From the NCBI GenBank assembly GCA_017936745.1, contig JAGBEY010000016.1:64192-128191 (forward strand): a stretch of 64,000 bases of DNA. The letters are read 5' to 3'. This stretch comes from Clostridia bacterium (lineage in GTDB: Bacteria; Bacillota; Clostridia; UMGS1840). Positions 16,586-25,107 of this stretch are shown piece after piece. Below the pieces are notes generated by a model that searched no databases, had not been told where the DNA came from, and saw only the letters and a program-made list of their open reading frames with translations. The position numbers and the translations under genes are program-made. Positions within the stretch are counted from its first letter, which is position 1; every line of letters begins with the position of its first letter.

Positions 16586-17199
16586 CGGTAAACCTCGTTA
16601 CTCACTTTTTCCTCTCCTACCGTAGTGGCAGGCCCATGACCCGAATAAATCACAGTAGAGTCGGGCAGAAGAAAAATTTTATGCAGGATAGAATGGGTCA
16701 GCTTAGATAAATCTCCCGTGGGAAAATCCCATCTGCCCAGCGTGCCGTAAAAAACGGTATCTCCGGAAAAAAGCACGCCATCAGTATAAAGGCACATTCC
16801 TCCCTGTGTATGCCCGGGCGTGTGAATCACCCGGAGGGAAATGTCTCCCGCTAAAATTTCATCCCCTTCTTTTACATAGCTGTCTACCTCGGGAACGGGA
16901 AATGCAGGGTCAACAAACATACCAAGAGAAAGATTCGGATTCTGAATCAGCTCTTTTTCCTCCTCATGTGCCACAACGCTTGCGCCGGTATATGCTTTTA
17001 GTTCATTCACAGCTCCGACATGGTCATAATGCCCGTGTGTCAGCACAATGGCTTTGACAGAAAGCTGATTGTCTGAAATTGTTTTAATGAGGGTATTCGC
17101 CTCGTCGCCCGGGTCAATCACCATTGCATTTTTTCGTTCATCAAAAATGATATGGCAGTTTTCTCCGATTGTGCCGGTAATGATTGTAATAATCTGCAT
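16570..17199 (-). CDS. Metallo-beta-lactamase-fold hydrolase (glyoxalase II-like)
   Basis: 209 aa from ATG at 17197-17199. This start has GGAAGTGAG just upstream and yields the usual N-terminus MQIITIITGTIGENCHII; the longer frame would overlap the promoter at 17260-17288. The metal motif THGHYDHVG gives His55, His57, Asp59 and His60, with HTPGHTQGG and SGDTVF further on and SGHGPATT at the end. Such short YcbL/glyoxalase-II-like proteins hydrolyse thioesters in the cytoplasm; the substrate is not known. It is the first gene behind a clear sigma-A promoter and heads the long minus-strand run to 259. Confidence 0.85.
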   Translation of the reverse strand: MQIITIITGTIGENCHIIFDERKNAMVIDPGDEANTLIKTISDNQLSVKAIVLTHGHYDHVGAVNELKAYTGASVVAHEEEKELIQNPNLSLGMFVDPAFPVPEVDSYVKEGDEILAGDISLRVIHTPGHTQGGMCLYTDGVLFSGDTVFYGTLGRWDFPTGDLSKLTHSILHKIFLLPDSTVIYSGHGPATTVGEEKVSNEVYRWLSI

Positions 17200-17259
17200 A
17201 TTTCTCACTTCCAACGGGTTTATAATAGCTGAAAAAAAGTATACAATTTTTCTTACTAT

Positions 17260-17288
17260 ATCATACACTATTTTTCGGCATTTGTCAA
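17260..17288 (-). promoter_or_regulatory. Sigma-A promoter of the MBL-hemZ-ppa-pfk run
   Basis: On the minus strand TTGACA (17288-17283) is separated by exactly 17 bases from TATGAT (17265-17260). The -35 box overlaps the clpC stop codon. The first start codon, at 17199, is about 55 bases from the expected transcription start. Confidence 0.8.
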
Positions 17289-19741
17289 TTTTTTTCCATT
17301 GAGATTTTCTGGTTTTTATAAATTATTTTCACCTTTTCTCCCACCTTCAAATTTCCCGATAAAATACTCTCTGCCAAAAAGTCCTCCACTTGTTGCCGTA
17401 CTGCCCTTTTCAGGGGGCGTGCACCGTATTTTTCCCGTTCCTCATTTGTTGCCAAAAAGCGGATTACCTCAGGAGAAAAATCCACAATGTAACCCCTTTG
17501 TTCCAGCCTGCTTTTTAAATTGTTGAGTAAAATTTTTACAATTGCCTCCAGCTCCTCGGAGCTTAGACGACTAAATACAATCACTTCATCCAGCCGGTTT
17601 AAGAATTCGGGCTGAAACGTTTTTTTCAGTTCCCGTTTTACTTTCTCACTGATTTGACGATGGATTTCCTCCGGGGTCTCATTATTTTCACGAAATCCAA
17701 CCGACGTGGTTTCCTCCGTAATATACCGGGCACCGATATTGGAGGTCATAATAATGAGTGTGTTTTTAAAATTGATTTTTCTGCCGGTTGCATCGGTCAA
17801 AATGCCCTCATCCAAAATTTGTAAAAGCAAATGAAACACGTCCGGATGTGCTTTTTCAATTTCGTCAAACAGTACCACACTATATGGATGTCGGCGAACC
17901 TTTTCACTGAGCTGACCGCCCTCAGAATATCCTACATAGCCCGGTGGTGAGCCTATCATTTTCGATACGCTGTGTTTTTCCATATATTCCGACATATCCA
18001 GCCGTATCATCGCATCACGGCTTCCGTACACCAACTCCGAAATTGCTTTGGAAAGCTCGGTTTTTCCCACTCCGGTCGGCCCTAAAAAAAGAAAACTTCC
18101 AACCGGCTTATCCGGGTCGCACAAGCCGGATTTTCCACGGCGAATCGCCTTGGAAACTGCCGTTACTGCCTGATGCTGTCCTACTATTTTTTCGTGTAGC
18201 TTTTCCTCCAGAGACAACAGCTTTTTTTGTTCATCCTCATGCAGCCGAACCAAAGGAATTCCTGTCCATTTTGAAATAATCTCCGCAATATGATCACCGG
18301 TTACCACCTGGCGTGCATTTGCATTTTTGGCTTTCCAATCCTCCAGCTCCTGCTGATACCGTTTCTGAAATGCCATTTCTTTTTCCCGCATTTGCGCTGC
18401 CCGTTCATAATCCTGTGTAGCGATTGCTTCTTCTTTCTCACGTAAAATATTTTTCAGCTTTTCCTCGGTTTCCACGATGTTTTCCGGCAAAGTGTGCAAC
18501 CGAAGCCGCACGCCCGATGCCGCTTCGTCTATTAAATCAATGGCTTTATCAGGCAGATAGCGGTCTCTTAAATAGCGGTGAGAAAGCTCTGCGGCACATT
18601 TCATCGCCTCATCGGTAATTTTTACATTGTGATGTGTTTCAAATTTATCCTTTATACCGTCCAAGATCCGTATGGTTTCCTCCACTGTGGGTTCACTGAC
18701 CACAATCGGCTGAAATCTGCGTTCCAGTGCGGCATCCCGCTCAATATGCTTGCGGTATTCCTCTAAGGTAGTTGCTCCAATCATATGAATTTCGCCGCGG
18801 CTTAAGGACGGCTTTAAAATATTTGCCGCATCAATGGCACCCTCTGCTGCCCCCGCTCCCACAATGTTATGAATTTCGTCAATAAATAATATGATATTTT
18901 CACTTTTTTTTGCTTCGTCAAGGGCTTTTTTTACCCGTTCTTCAAATTCGCCACGATACTTAGTCCCTGCTAAAACTGAAGAAATATCCAGCGAAAGCAC
19001 TCGTTTGTTCCGAAGCAGATTGGGAATGTTACGGTCTACAATTCTTTGCGCCAAGCCCTCCACAATTGCTGTTTTTCCAACACCCGGTTCCCCAATCAGA
19101 CAGGGATTGTTTTTGGTACGGCGGCATAGCACCTGAATCATACGCTCCACTTCCTCGTCTCTGCCAATCATGGGGTCAATTTTCCCCTCATAGCAAAGCC
19201 GGGTTAAATCCTTAGCACAGCTGTTCAAAATGGGAGTGTCCCCATGAAAGCGGTGAGAATATGAAGTATTTTTCGGCTTTTCTCCTAATTTTGGCGGCAG
19301 CATTCCGTTTGATACCATATCGTAAATATCATTTTTCATTTGTTCTGTGTTAACTTTTAAGGCAGATAGAATCCGCCCGGCTACCGAATCCTCCAGGGAA
19401 AGTAAGGCTAAAAGCAAATGCTCTGTTCCAATGTAATTATGCCCCATCTCTTTTGCTTCAATGAAGCTGAGTTCTATCATTTGCTTTGCCTTGGGCGTGA
19501 ATGCCACCTTACCGGTGTATGCGCCTGCAGGAGTGCCGTATACTTCGCGGATTTTTTCAATCAGCTTGTCCTCCCGTAATCCCCCTGCAATTAAAATCCG
19601 GTGGGAAATGCCATTTTTCTCCTTCAAAAGCCCGTAGAGCAAATGCTCACTTCCCAGATAGCTTTGTGAAAATTGCCGTGCCAGAGTTTCGCCGTAACGA
19701 AGTACCGATGCTGCCTTTTCGGTGAATTTTTTCTCAAACAT
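17285..19741 (-). CDS. clpC: ATP-dependent Clp protease ATP-binding subunit ClpC
   Basis: 818 aa, normal ClpC length. Two N-terminal Clp repeats (about 1-145) precede AAA+ module 1 with Walker A GEPGVGKT near 217. A middle region holds a UVR-type segment (QDYERAAQMREKE), and AAA+ module 2 has GPTGVGKTE near 553 and the Walker B block LFDEIEKAHPD. The ring unfolds proteins for ClpP and needs an adaptor of the McsB/MecA type. The usual ctsR-mcsA-mcsB partners are not beside it; it follows spoVM after a terminator. No CtsR-box-like direct repeat was recognised in the 110-base upstream gap. An AAAGGA site precedes ATG. Confidence 0.95.
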   Translation of the reverse strand: MFEKKFTEKAASVLRYGETLARQFSQSYLGSEHLLYGLLKEKNGISHRILIAGGLREDKLIEKIREVYGTPAGAYTGKVAFTPKAKQMIELSFIEAKEMGHNYIGTEHLLLALLSLEDSVAGRILSALKVNTEQMKNDIYDMVSNGMLPPKLGEKPKNTSYSHRFHGDTPILNSCAKDLTRLCYEGKIDPMIGRDEEVERMIQVLCRRTKNNPCLIGEPGVGKTAIVEGLAQRIVDRNIPNLLRNKRVLSLDISSVLAGTKYRGEFEERVKKALDEAKKSENIILFIDEIHNIVGAGAAEGAIDAANILKPSLSRGEIHMIGATTLEEYRKHIERDAALERRFQPIVVSEPTVEETIRILDGIKDKFETHHNVKITDEAMKCAAELSHRYLRDRYLPDKAIDLIDEAASGVRLRLHTLPENIVETEEKLKNILREKEEAIATQDYERAAQMREKEMAFQKRYQQELEDWKAKNANARQVVTGDHIAEIISKWTGIPLVRLHEDEQKKLLSLEEKLHEKIVGQHQAVTAVSKAIRRGKSGLCDPDKPVGSFLFLGPTGVGKTELSKAISELVYGSRDAMIRLDMSEYMEKHSVSKMIGSPPGYVGYSEGGQLSEKVRRHPYSVVLFDEIEKAHPDVFHLLLQILDEGILTDATGRKINFKNTLIIMTSNIGARYITEETTSVGFRENNETPEEIHRQISEKVKRELKKTFQPEFLNRLDEVIVFSRLSSEELEAIVKILLNNLKSRLEQRGYIVDFSPEVIRFLATNEEREKYGARPLKRAVRQQVEDFLAESILSGNLKVGEKVKIIYKNQKISMEKN

Positions 19742-19792
19742 AAAAACAATCCTTTCTCTGTTTCATTTTTGCCGAAAAAAGAAAAAGAAATT

Positions 19793-19843
19793 CAAAAAAA
19801 GAGCTGCGACAAACCCGTTTAACGTTTGTCACAGCTTTTTTTG
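19793..19843. terminator. Bidirectional terminator between spoVM and clpC
   Basis: The arms GCTGCGACAAAC (19803-19814) and GTTTGTCACAGC (19824-19835) pair at 11 of 12 positions around a 9-base loop. Seven As stand to the left and seven Ts to the right. On the minus strand it lies nine bases after the spoVM stop codon and ends the rlmN-to-spoVM transcript before clpC. Confidence 0.88.
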
Positions 19844-19851
19844 GGAACTTT

Positions 19852-19926
19852 CTAATTTTTCACCTTAAAAATCATTTTAAAAATTCCTTTTAAGAATGAC
19901 GGCGGTTTATAAACAACAATTTTCAA
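19852..19926 (-). CDS. spoVM: SpoVM-like 24-aa spore coat-anchoring peptide
   Basis: A 24-codon frame starting TTG at 19924-19926, seven bases after a near-perfect AAGGAGGGG site, and ending TAG at 19852-19854. The peptide begins MKIVVYKPPSFLKGIFK and continues MIFKVKN. Against Bacillus SpoVM (26 aa) it keeps Met1, Lys2, Lys7, Pro9, Phe11, Leu12, Gly14 and Ile15; Pro9 and the amphipathic helix are the features known to sense the convex forespore membrane. The position downstream of prpC-prkC-rsgA-rpe-thiN is exactly that of Bacillus spoVM. SpoVM recruits SpoIVA to the forespore surface and starts coat assembly. It is short enough to be missed by automated gene callers. No sigma-E promoter was identified with confidence. 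Confidence 0.88.
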   Translation of the reverse strand: MKIVVYKPPSFLKGIFKMIFKVKN

Positions 19927-19943
19927 ACGATTTCCCCTCCTTT

Positions 19944-20120
19944 TTAAAATCTTCGCTTATGGTCAGACATACAAAGACAATACCCTACCACGATTAAAAG
20001 AACAGACAGCAAAATGACGATAATGGTTGCCGGAACGGACAGAGCAATGATAATTCCGCCTCCAACAGCGGCAAGCACCAAGCCCCAGCTCAAACAAAAT
20101 AAATTGCGGATAAATTTCAT
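19944..20120 (-). CDS. Small hydrophobic membrane protein of unknown function
   Basis: 58 aa from ATG at 20118-20120, chosen for the GGAGGTGG site six bases upstream; a longer frame would add 12 residues across that site. The protein begins MKFIRNLFCLSWG, has two hydrophobic segments (about 8-26 and 28-47) separated by a glycine-rich turn, and ends with a charged CLCMSDHKRRF tail. No family was recognised. It lies between thiN and spoVM, 17 bases ahead of spoVM, so co-expression with spoVM is likely. A sporulation role would be inference from position only. The two Cys near the C-terminus do not form a recognised metal motif. Confidence 0.65.
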   Translation of the reverse strand: MKFIRNLFCLSWGLVLAAVGGGIIIALSVPATIIVILLSVLLIVVGYCLCMSDHKRRF

Positions 20121-20150
20121 AAAAACCACCTCCGGCGTATGTAATAAAAG

Positions 20151-20200
20151 AGCCATACTGAATCAAATGACATTTCTACTATCATTATATCAGTATGGCT
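20151..20200 (-). terminator. Inverted repeat/terminator-like structure at the thiN stop codon
   Basis: AGCCATACTGA (20151-20161) and TCAGTATGGCT (20190-20200) are perfect 11-base arms 28 bases apart. The minus-strand copy includes the thiN TGA stop, and the second arm is followed by CTTTTATT. The loop is long for an intrinsic terminator, so it may be a weak terminator, an attenuator or a stability element. Confidence 0.45.
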
Positions 20201-20819
20201 GATTTTTGTTACAAATAATGAGCAAATTTCCTTCCGAAACCTTAAATTCTGCAGTCTCGCTTACAAACTCATTACTGGTTCCTATGATATTGTATTTATC
20301 TAAAAAAGCGTTTTCCAGCGGATATTTCAATCCCGTCATCGTTACCCCCTCGCAGACATCGGAAAAGGCATAAACCGAAACGGTTGTTCCGATTGGCTTT
20401 TTCAATGTAAGACAAGAATCCGTGAGATACACCTCTGTCACTCCGTCTGTCACCACCATAGAAACATCACGCACCATTGCCTGCTGTAAAAGGCATACAT
20501 TGGCGTAGCTATGGTCAAACCGGCTGCCGATTCCTCCGTACAATACGATCTTCGTTGCCCCTTTGGAAAAAGCAAACCGCAACGCATATAAGCTGTCCGT
20601 TTCGTCCTTTTCCACAGGAAGCTTCACTTTTTTTATGTTATCCTCGGGTTCTTCCAAAATGGAATCAAAATCCCCCACTAAAATATCTGGCACAATTCCG
20701 CACTCGCATGCATGGTCGTAGCCTCCGTCGGCACAAATGATATAATCTGCCTCCCGGGCATAGCGGAGCAATTCCGACCGACTCCCTGAATTTCCAGATG
20801 CAATAATTAAAATATTCAC
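20190..20819 (-). CDS. thiN: Thiamine diphosphokinase
   Basis: 209 aa from GTG at 20817-20819. Rpe ends GGGGAGAATAA and this GTG follows two bases after the A of its stop, so that purine stretch is the ribosome-binding site; an upstream ATG would lie inside rpe. The N-terminal catalytic domain begins NILIIASGNSGSRSELLRYA, with CADGGYDHA and the metal/phosphate motif VGDFDSI; the C-terminal beta-sandwich binds thiamine. It transfers PPi from ATP to thiamine to make the cofactor TPP. The gene order rpe-thiN-spoVM is conserved with Bacillus, where the gene is also called thiN/yloS. Confidence 0.92.
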   Translation of the reverse strand: MNILIIASGNSGSRSELLRYAREADYIICADGGYDHACECGIVPDILVGDFDSILEEPEDNIKKVKLPVEKDETDSLYALRFAFSKGATKIVLYGGIGSRFDHSYANVCLLQQAMVRDVSMVVTDGVTEVYLTDSCLTLKKPIGTTVSVYAFSDVCEGVTMTGLKYPLENAFLDKYNIIGTSNEFVSETAEFKVSEGNLLIICNKNQPY

Positions 20820-20820
20820 G

Positions 20821-21456
20821 TTATTCTCCCCGAATCTGAGCAATTGCAGCAGCACGGTTATCTGCACCGAATACAGAGCTTCCTGCGACTGCCATAGTAA
20901 CACCGCACCGTTCCAGTGTGCGGGCGTTGTCCGCATTTACTCCTCCGTCAACCGAAAGAAGAATGTCTTTCTTTCCAATCATCTGTTTGATATTTTTTAT
21001 TTTCTCATAAGCAGTTTCAATAAATTTTTGCCCCCCAAAGCCGGGATAAACAGACATCACAGTAATCATAGAAATGCAGTCTAAATACGGAATCAGCAAG
21101 CTCACAGGCGTGTCCGGGCTGACAGCAAGCCCTGCTTTTTTCCCAAAACTCTGAATGAGACGAATACATTCTCCGATATCGTCAGGCTGCTCCACGTGAA
21201 CAGTAATATAATCAGAACCGGCTTTTGCAAATGGTTCGATATAATTCAACGGATTGTCAATCATCAAATGTGTGTCAAACGGCAAATCGGTATGGGGACG
21301 TATGGATTCAATCACACAAGGACCAATGGTCAGATTTGGCACAAAGTGACCGTCCATCACATCCAGATGCAAAAAATCTGCTGTTTTTACAGTACGGATT
21401 TCCTCTGCAAGACGGGAAAAATCTGCCGCTAATAAGGAGGGTGCAACTTTTATCAT
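20821..21456 (-). CDS. rpe: Ribulose-phosphate 3-epimerase
   Basis: 211 aa from ATG at 21454-21456, with AAAGGA upstream; this gives the canonical N-terminus MIKVAPSLLAADF, while the longer frame overlaps rsgA. It is a TIM barrel with DVMDGHFVPNLTIG, HLMIDNP, MSVYPGFGGQKF and LSVDGGVNADN, which together hold the metal-binding His and Asp residues and the phosphate site. It interconverts ribulose 5-phosphate and xylulose 5-phosphate in the pentose phosphate pathway. It follows rsgA by 13 bases and is coupled to thiN. Xylulose-5-phosphate enzymes use TPP, the product of the next gene, a plausible but unproven link. Confidence 0.96.
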   Translation of the reverse strand: MIKVAPSLLAADFSRLAEEIRTVKTADFLHLDVMDGHFVPNLTIGPCVIESIRPHTDLPFDTHLMIDNPLNYIEPFAKAGSDYITVHVEQPDDIGECIRLIQSFGKKAGLAVSPDTPVSLLIPYLDCISMITVMSVYPGFGGQKFIETAYEKIKNIKQMIGKKDILLSVDGGVNADNARTLERCGVTMAVAGSSVFGADNRAAAIAQIRGE

Positions 21457-21469
21457 AATTTTGTCCTTT

Positions 21470-22351
21470 CTACCGTTTTTTCCACGGCTTGATGTCCTTA
21501 ATTTTCTCGTAAATAGTCCGGTAGCTTTCGTATCGGGAAGATGCAATTTTTCCCTCATTCAGAAGTTTCAGTACACCGCATCCTTTTTCCTTGGTGTGAG
21601 AGCATCCCTTAAACTGACAAACAGCCTCCCGAAATTCCGGAAATAAGCTATCCAGATACGGAATGGCAAAATCAATCTCCAAAGAAGAAAAGCCCGGGGT
21701 GTCTGCTACGTAGGTATCGGGAGCAATTTCAAACAATTCACAATGGCGGGTGGTGTGTCTGCCACGGGTTAACTTACTGATTTCTCCGGTTTTCAGCTCG
21801 ACATTTTCCACCAGCAGATTCAAAATAGACGATTTTCCTGCTCCTGAAAATCCGGCAAACACATTGATGCCGCCGGAAACGGCATTTTTAATGTCGGAAA
21901 TACCTTCCCCGTTTACGGTATTTGCATATATGACATGATAGCCGATGGCTTCATATAAGCTGCCGTATTGTGTGCCCTTATCCAAATCATTTTTATTGAT
22001 AACGAGCAATGGCTCGATGTCATAAAGCTCACAGAATACTAACAGCTTATCCACAAAATATGGGTCAAAGTCGGGAGATTTGGAGGGGGCAACAATGATA
22101 AAATGGTCCACATTAGAAACAGCAGGGCGGATGAGCAGATTTTTCCGCTCATAAATTTCGTCCAGACTTCCTTTTTTCGTTTCCTCGGAAATCACTGAAA
22201 TCCGCACACGGTCTCCCACTGTGGGAATAATCTCATTTTTTCGGAATACACCGCGTGCTTTACATTCGTACCATCCGTTTTCGGTTTGCACGTAATAAAA
22301 GCCGCCAATCCCTTTTGTCAGCAATCCGTCCAACCTCTCCAGACACCTCAA
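21470..22351 (-). CDS. rsgA: Ribosome small-subunit-dependent GTPase A
   Basis: About 293 aa. An N-terminal OB fold (GFYYVQTENGWYECKARG) precedes a circularly permuted GTPase domain in which NKNDLD (G4) comes before GFSGAGKSS (G1) and DTPGF (G3). The C-terminal zinc knuckle has CQFKGCSHTKEKGC. It assists late 30S maturation. No ATG start is available: the frame opens at TTG (22349-22351), and a second TTG six codons later (giving DGLLTKGIGGFYYV) fits the usual family length better, with TTGAGGTG upstream. The exact start is therefore uncertain by a few codons. It lies three bases after prkC. Confidence 0.93.
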   Translation of the reverse strand: MRCLERLDGLLTKGIGGFYYVQTENGWYECKARGVFRKNEIIPTVGDRVRISVISEETKKGSLDEIYERKNLLIRPAVSNVDHFIIVAPSKSPDFDPYFVDKLLVFCELYDIEPLLVINKNDLDKGTQYGSLYEAIGYHVIYANTVNGEGISDIKNAVSGGINVFAGFSGAGKSSILNLLVENVELKTGEISKLTRGRHTTRHCELFEIAPDTYVADTPGFSSLEIDFAIPYLDSLFPEFREAVCQFKGCSHTKEKGCGVLKLLNEGKIASSRYESYRTIYEKIKDIKPWKKR

Positions 22352-22354
22352 TTC

Positions 22355-24358
22355 TTAGTTAAATTTAATATTCTGCGAGAAGAAGGTCTGCCCATCCAGA
22401 AGGATTTCCACCTTCTGCGTGCCGCTTCCTCTCACGGTAACGGTAATTCGTTTTTCTGAGGTATTATGGGATTTCCGATATACCTCACTGCCTGCTTTTT
22501 TTACAACAACAGTCGCCGTTTCTCTATCCTGGGGCAAATCTATGGTTAAGCTTTGCGATGCTTCCGTCTGAGGAGCAACTGTAGGTGTAATTGTGGGAGT
22601 TACCGGCTCATCCTCTTTGGCGATAATGGTAAGACGAATTGATGTTCCTTTCGAAACCAGGGTTTCTTTTTCAATGGACTGTTCGGTTACTTTTCCCACA
22701 TTTTCTGTCCCCTTCTTTTCAGAGAAGGTGATAACTAAACCGATTTCTTCTGCCTTAACCTTTGCCTGCTGCTCTGTCATACCCACAAAATTTGGAACAA
22801 AAACCTCTGCATTTTCATCGGTTTTTGCAATATGAAGCACCACCTCTGTCCCTTTTTTCGCTTGGGTGTTTCCACTGGGCTTCTGGCGGATAACAAAGCC
22901 TTCAGGGATATCTTCGGACACTTCCTCCACCATCCGTACCGTAAAGCCTGCTTTTTCCAGCTCCTGCTTTGCCTGGCGATATTCTTTATTCACCACTTTG
23001 GCAACATTGACCATAACAGAATCGGTATCGTTTTTAACAACATCCAGCTGAACAGTAGTTTTTCTTACCTTAACCATAATATTTCCGCTGGGATACTGAT
23101 TGATGATGAGACCGTCTTCACGAGAGTCATCCTCGATTTCGTTCACCTTAACCTTCAGCCCCTCAGCCTCCAGCATCGGCTGCACTTCTTCGATATTTTT
23201 CTCTACCACATTGGGAAGCAGATATTCTTTCGACTCAAACAAGGAAGAAAAATCAAGATTTGGGAAGAAAACCTTGGCAAACAAAAATAACATTAGTGCC
23301 ACAATCACTGCAGAAACGCTCACAGCTGCAATCACCGCGGTGCGTTCCTTTTTATCCTTCCAAAAAGGCACTTTTTTCTTCTTTTCTTCTTTTTCCTCTG
23401 CTTTGTTAATCGTTTTCTCCGAATGATAGTCTGATTCTTCTTTTTTTACCACCGGTTGTGACGCCTGCTTTGCAATATTTACCATTGCAATGGTTTCCTT
23501 AATAAAGGCATCCTCCTGCTCTTTGCTTGTAAGATTTTCTGCCTTTTTAAATTCGTTCAGCTCATCTGCCATTTCTTTTGCAGTCTGATAACGGTTCACC
23601 ACATCACGCTGCATTGCCTTATTTACCATCTGCACCAATGCATTGGGAACAGAAATGTTCAAATCCTTAATGGAACGGGGTTCAGAATTTAAATGCATCA
23701 ATGCTACAGACACCGCATTGGTTCCATCGTAGGGCAGCTTTCCGGTGAGCATTTCATACATAACAATCCCCAAGGAATACAAGTCGCTTCTGGCATCAAT
23801 CATAAAGCCCTTTGCCTGCTCGGGAGAAATGTAATGCACAGAACCGAGAACATCCTGCTCAATTTTTTTCGTTTCGTCTCCGTTTACAGCACGGGCAATT
23901 CCAAAATCGGTTACCTTCAAAATACCCTCATTGGTCACGATGATGTTCTGCGGCTTGATATCTCTATGTACAATACCGTTTCTGTGTGCACATTCCAATG
24001 CGCTTAAAATCTGCAAGGAAAAATTGAGTGCCACATTCCAAGCCAGCACCCCGTTTTCCTTGATGACCTCTTTTAAGGTTGCACCCTCTACATATTCCAT
24101 AACGATGTAGTAAGTGTTCGCCTCCTGCCCCACATCGTACACAGACACAATATTTGTGCTGGACAGTGAGGCAGCAGATTGTGATTCAATGTAAAAACGT
24201 TTGACAAATTCTTTATCTGCGTTATATTCTTCTTTTAAAATTTTAACGGCAACAAAACGGTTTAACATCCTACATTTTGCCTTGTATACTCTTGACATAC
24301 CGCCGGTACCGATTAACTCCAGCAGTTCGTAGCGATTGCCGAGAACTCTTCCAATCAT
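22355..24358 (-). CDS. prkC: Ser/Thr protein kinase with PASTA domains (PrkC/Stk1)
   Basis: 667 aa from ATG at 24356-24358; AAGGAG lies 12 bases upstream, inside the six extra codons of a possible TTG start. The cytoplasmic kinase domain has GTGGMSRVY, the VAVKIL lysine, HRDIKPQNII and DFGIAR. A Lys/Glu-rich juxtamembrane region leads to one transmembrane helix (roughly 340-365), then three extracellular PASTA repeats (about 380-580) and a Ser/Thr-rich end with a small beta domain. PASTA kinases sense muropeptides or lipid II and, in spore formers, trigger germination. The gene order prpC-prkC-rsgA matches Bacillus. Confidence 0.96.
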   Translation of the reverse strand: MIGRVLGNRYELLELIGTGGMSRVYKAKCRMLNRFVAVKILKEEYNADKEFVKRFYIESQSAASLSSTNIVSVYDVGQEANTYYIVMEYVEGATLKEVIKENGVLAWNVALNFSLQILSALECAHRNGIVHRDIKPQNIIVTNEGILKVTDFGIARAVNGDETKKIEQDVLGSVHYISPEQAKGFMIDARSDLYSLGIVMYEMLTGKLPYDGTNAVSVALMHLNSEPRSIKDLNISVPNALVQMVNKAMQRDVVNRYQTAKEMADELNEFKKAENLTSKEQEDAFIKETIAMVNIAKQASQPVVKKEESDYHSEKTINKAEEKEEKKKKVPFWKDKKERTAVIAAVSVSAVIVALMLFLFAKVFFPNLDFSSLFESKEYLLPNVVEKNIEEVQPMLEAEGLKVKVNEIEDDSREDGLIINQYPSGNIMVKVRKTTVQLDVVKNDTDSVMVNVAKVVNKEYRQAKQELEKAGFTVRMVEEVSEDIPEGFVIRQKPSGNTQAKKGTEVVLHIAKTDENAEVFVPNFVGMTEQQAKVKAEEIGLVITFSEKKGTENVGKVTEQSIEKETLVSKGTSIRLTIIAKEDEPVTPTITPTVAPQTEASQSLTIDLPQDRETATVVVKKAGSEVYRKSHNTSEKRITVTVRGSGTQKVEILLDGQTFFSQNIKFN

Positions 24359-24402
24359 ATCCGTAAGCTCCTTCAAAATTGATAATAATAAGATTTCGTA
24401 AA

Positions 24403-25107
24403 TTATCCGATTACAACCGTAATGTTGTCATTGCCGCCATGCTCTTTCGCCAGCCGAACCAGCTCCATGCAGGCGTTCTTTTTGTTGAATTTGGACATTA
24501 CCTCTAAAATTTCTTCATCTGATACCAGCCCCGATAAACCATCGGAACAAAGCAGTATCTTATCGGTCCGCTTTTTCTCCAGCAGGAAAATATCCGGGTA
24601 CACCTCCGGTTCAATGCCCAAGGCTTTCAGAATGATATTGCTTTTGGGGTGATTTTTTGCCTGCTCCTTGGTGATAACGCCCTTTTTTACCAGTTCATTC
24701 ACAAATGAATGGTCTTTGGTTACCTGCCGGATGTTATTTTTGGAAACAAGATATGCACGGGAATCTCCCACATTGGCAATACAAACACTTTTTTCGTTTC
24801 CAACTGCCAGAACCAAGGTGGTTCCCATTCCGGCAAGTGATTCTTTTTTGGAAGCCAGCTCATACACTGCATCATTGGCATGTTTTACAGCACGCCGAAG
24901 TGCAATCTCAGGGTCGGAAAAAATATCCTCTTGTGCCATATATTCCCGGACAGACTCTACCGCCAGCTGACTGGCAACCTCGCCGCCGTTATGACCTCCC
25001 ATCCCGTCGGCAACCATCATCACATACCCTTTCGGGGTACTTTCAAAATAGAAGCTGTCCTCATTTAAGGGTCTTACATTTCCTACATCCGTTTGTCCGT
25101 ATATCAT
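24403..25107 (-). CDS. prpC: PP2C-type Ser/Thr phosphatase (PrpC/Stp1)
   Basis: 234 aa. The PP2C metal motifs are all present: VADGMGGHNGGE, NVGDSRAYL, SDGLSGLV and GGNDNITVV. It removes phosphates from proteins phosphorylated by PrkC and from the kinase itself. Its ATG overlaps the TGA of rlmN (ATGA), so it is translationally coupled, and prkC follows after 44 bases. The kinase-phosphatase pair next to rsgA is the conserved Gram-positive arrangement. Confidence 0.96.
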   Translation of the reverse strand: MIYGQTDVGNVRPLNEDSFYFESTPKGYVMMVADGMGGHNGGEVASQLAVESVREYMAQEDIFSDPEIALRRAVKHANDAVYELASKKESLAGMGTTLVLAVGNEKSVCIANVGDSRAYLVSKNNIRQVTKDHSFVNELVKKGVITKEQAKNHPKSNIILKALGIEPEVYPDIFLLEKKRTDKILLCSDGLSGLVSDEEILEVMSKFNKKNACMELVRLAKEHGGNDNITVVIG

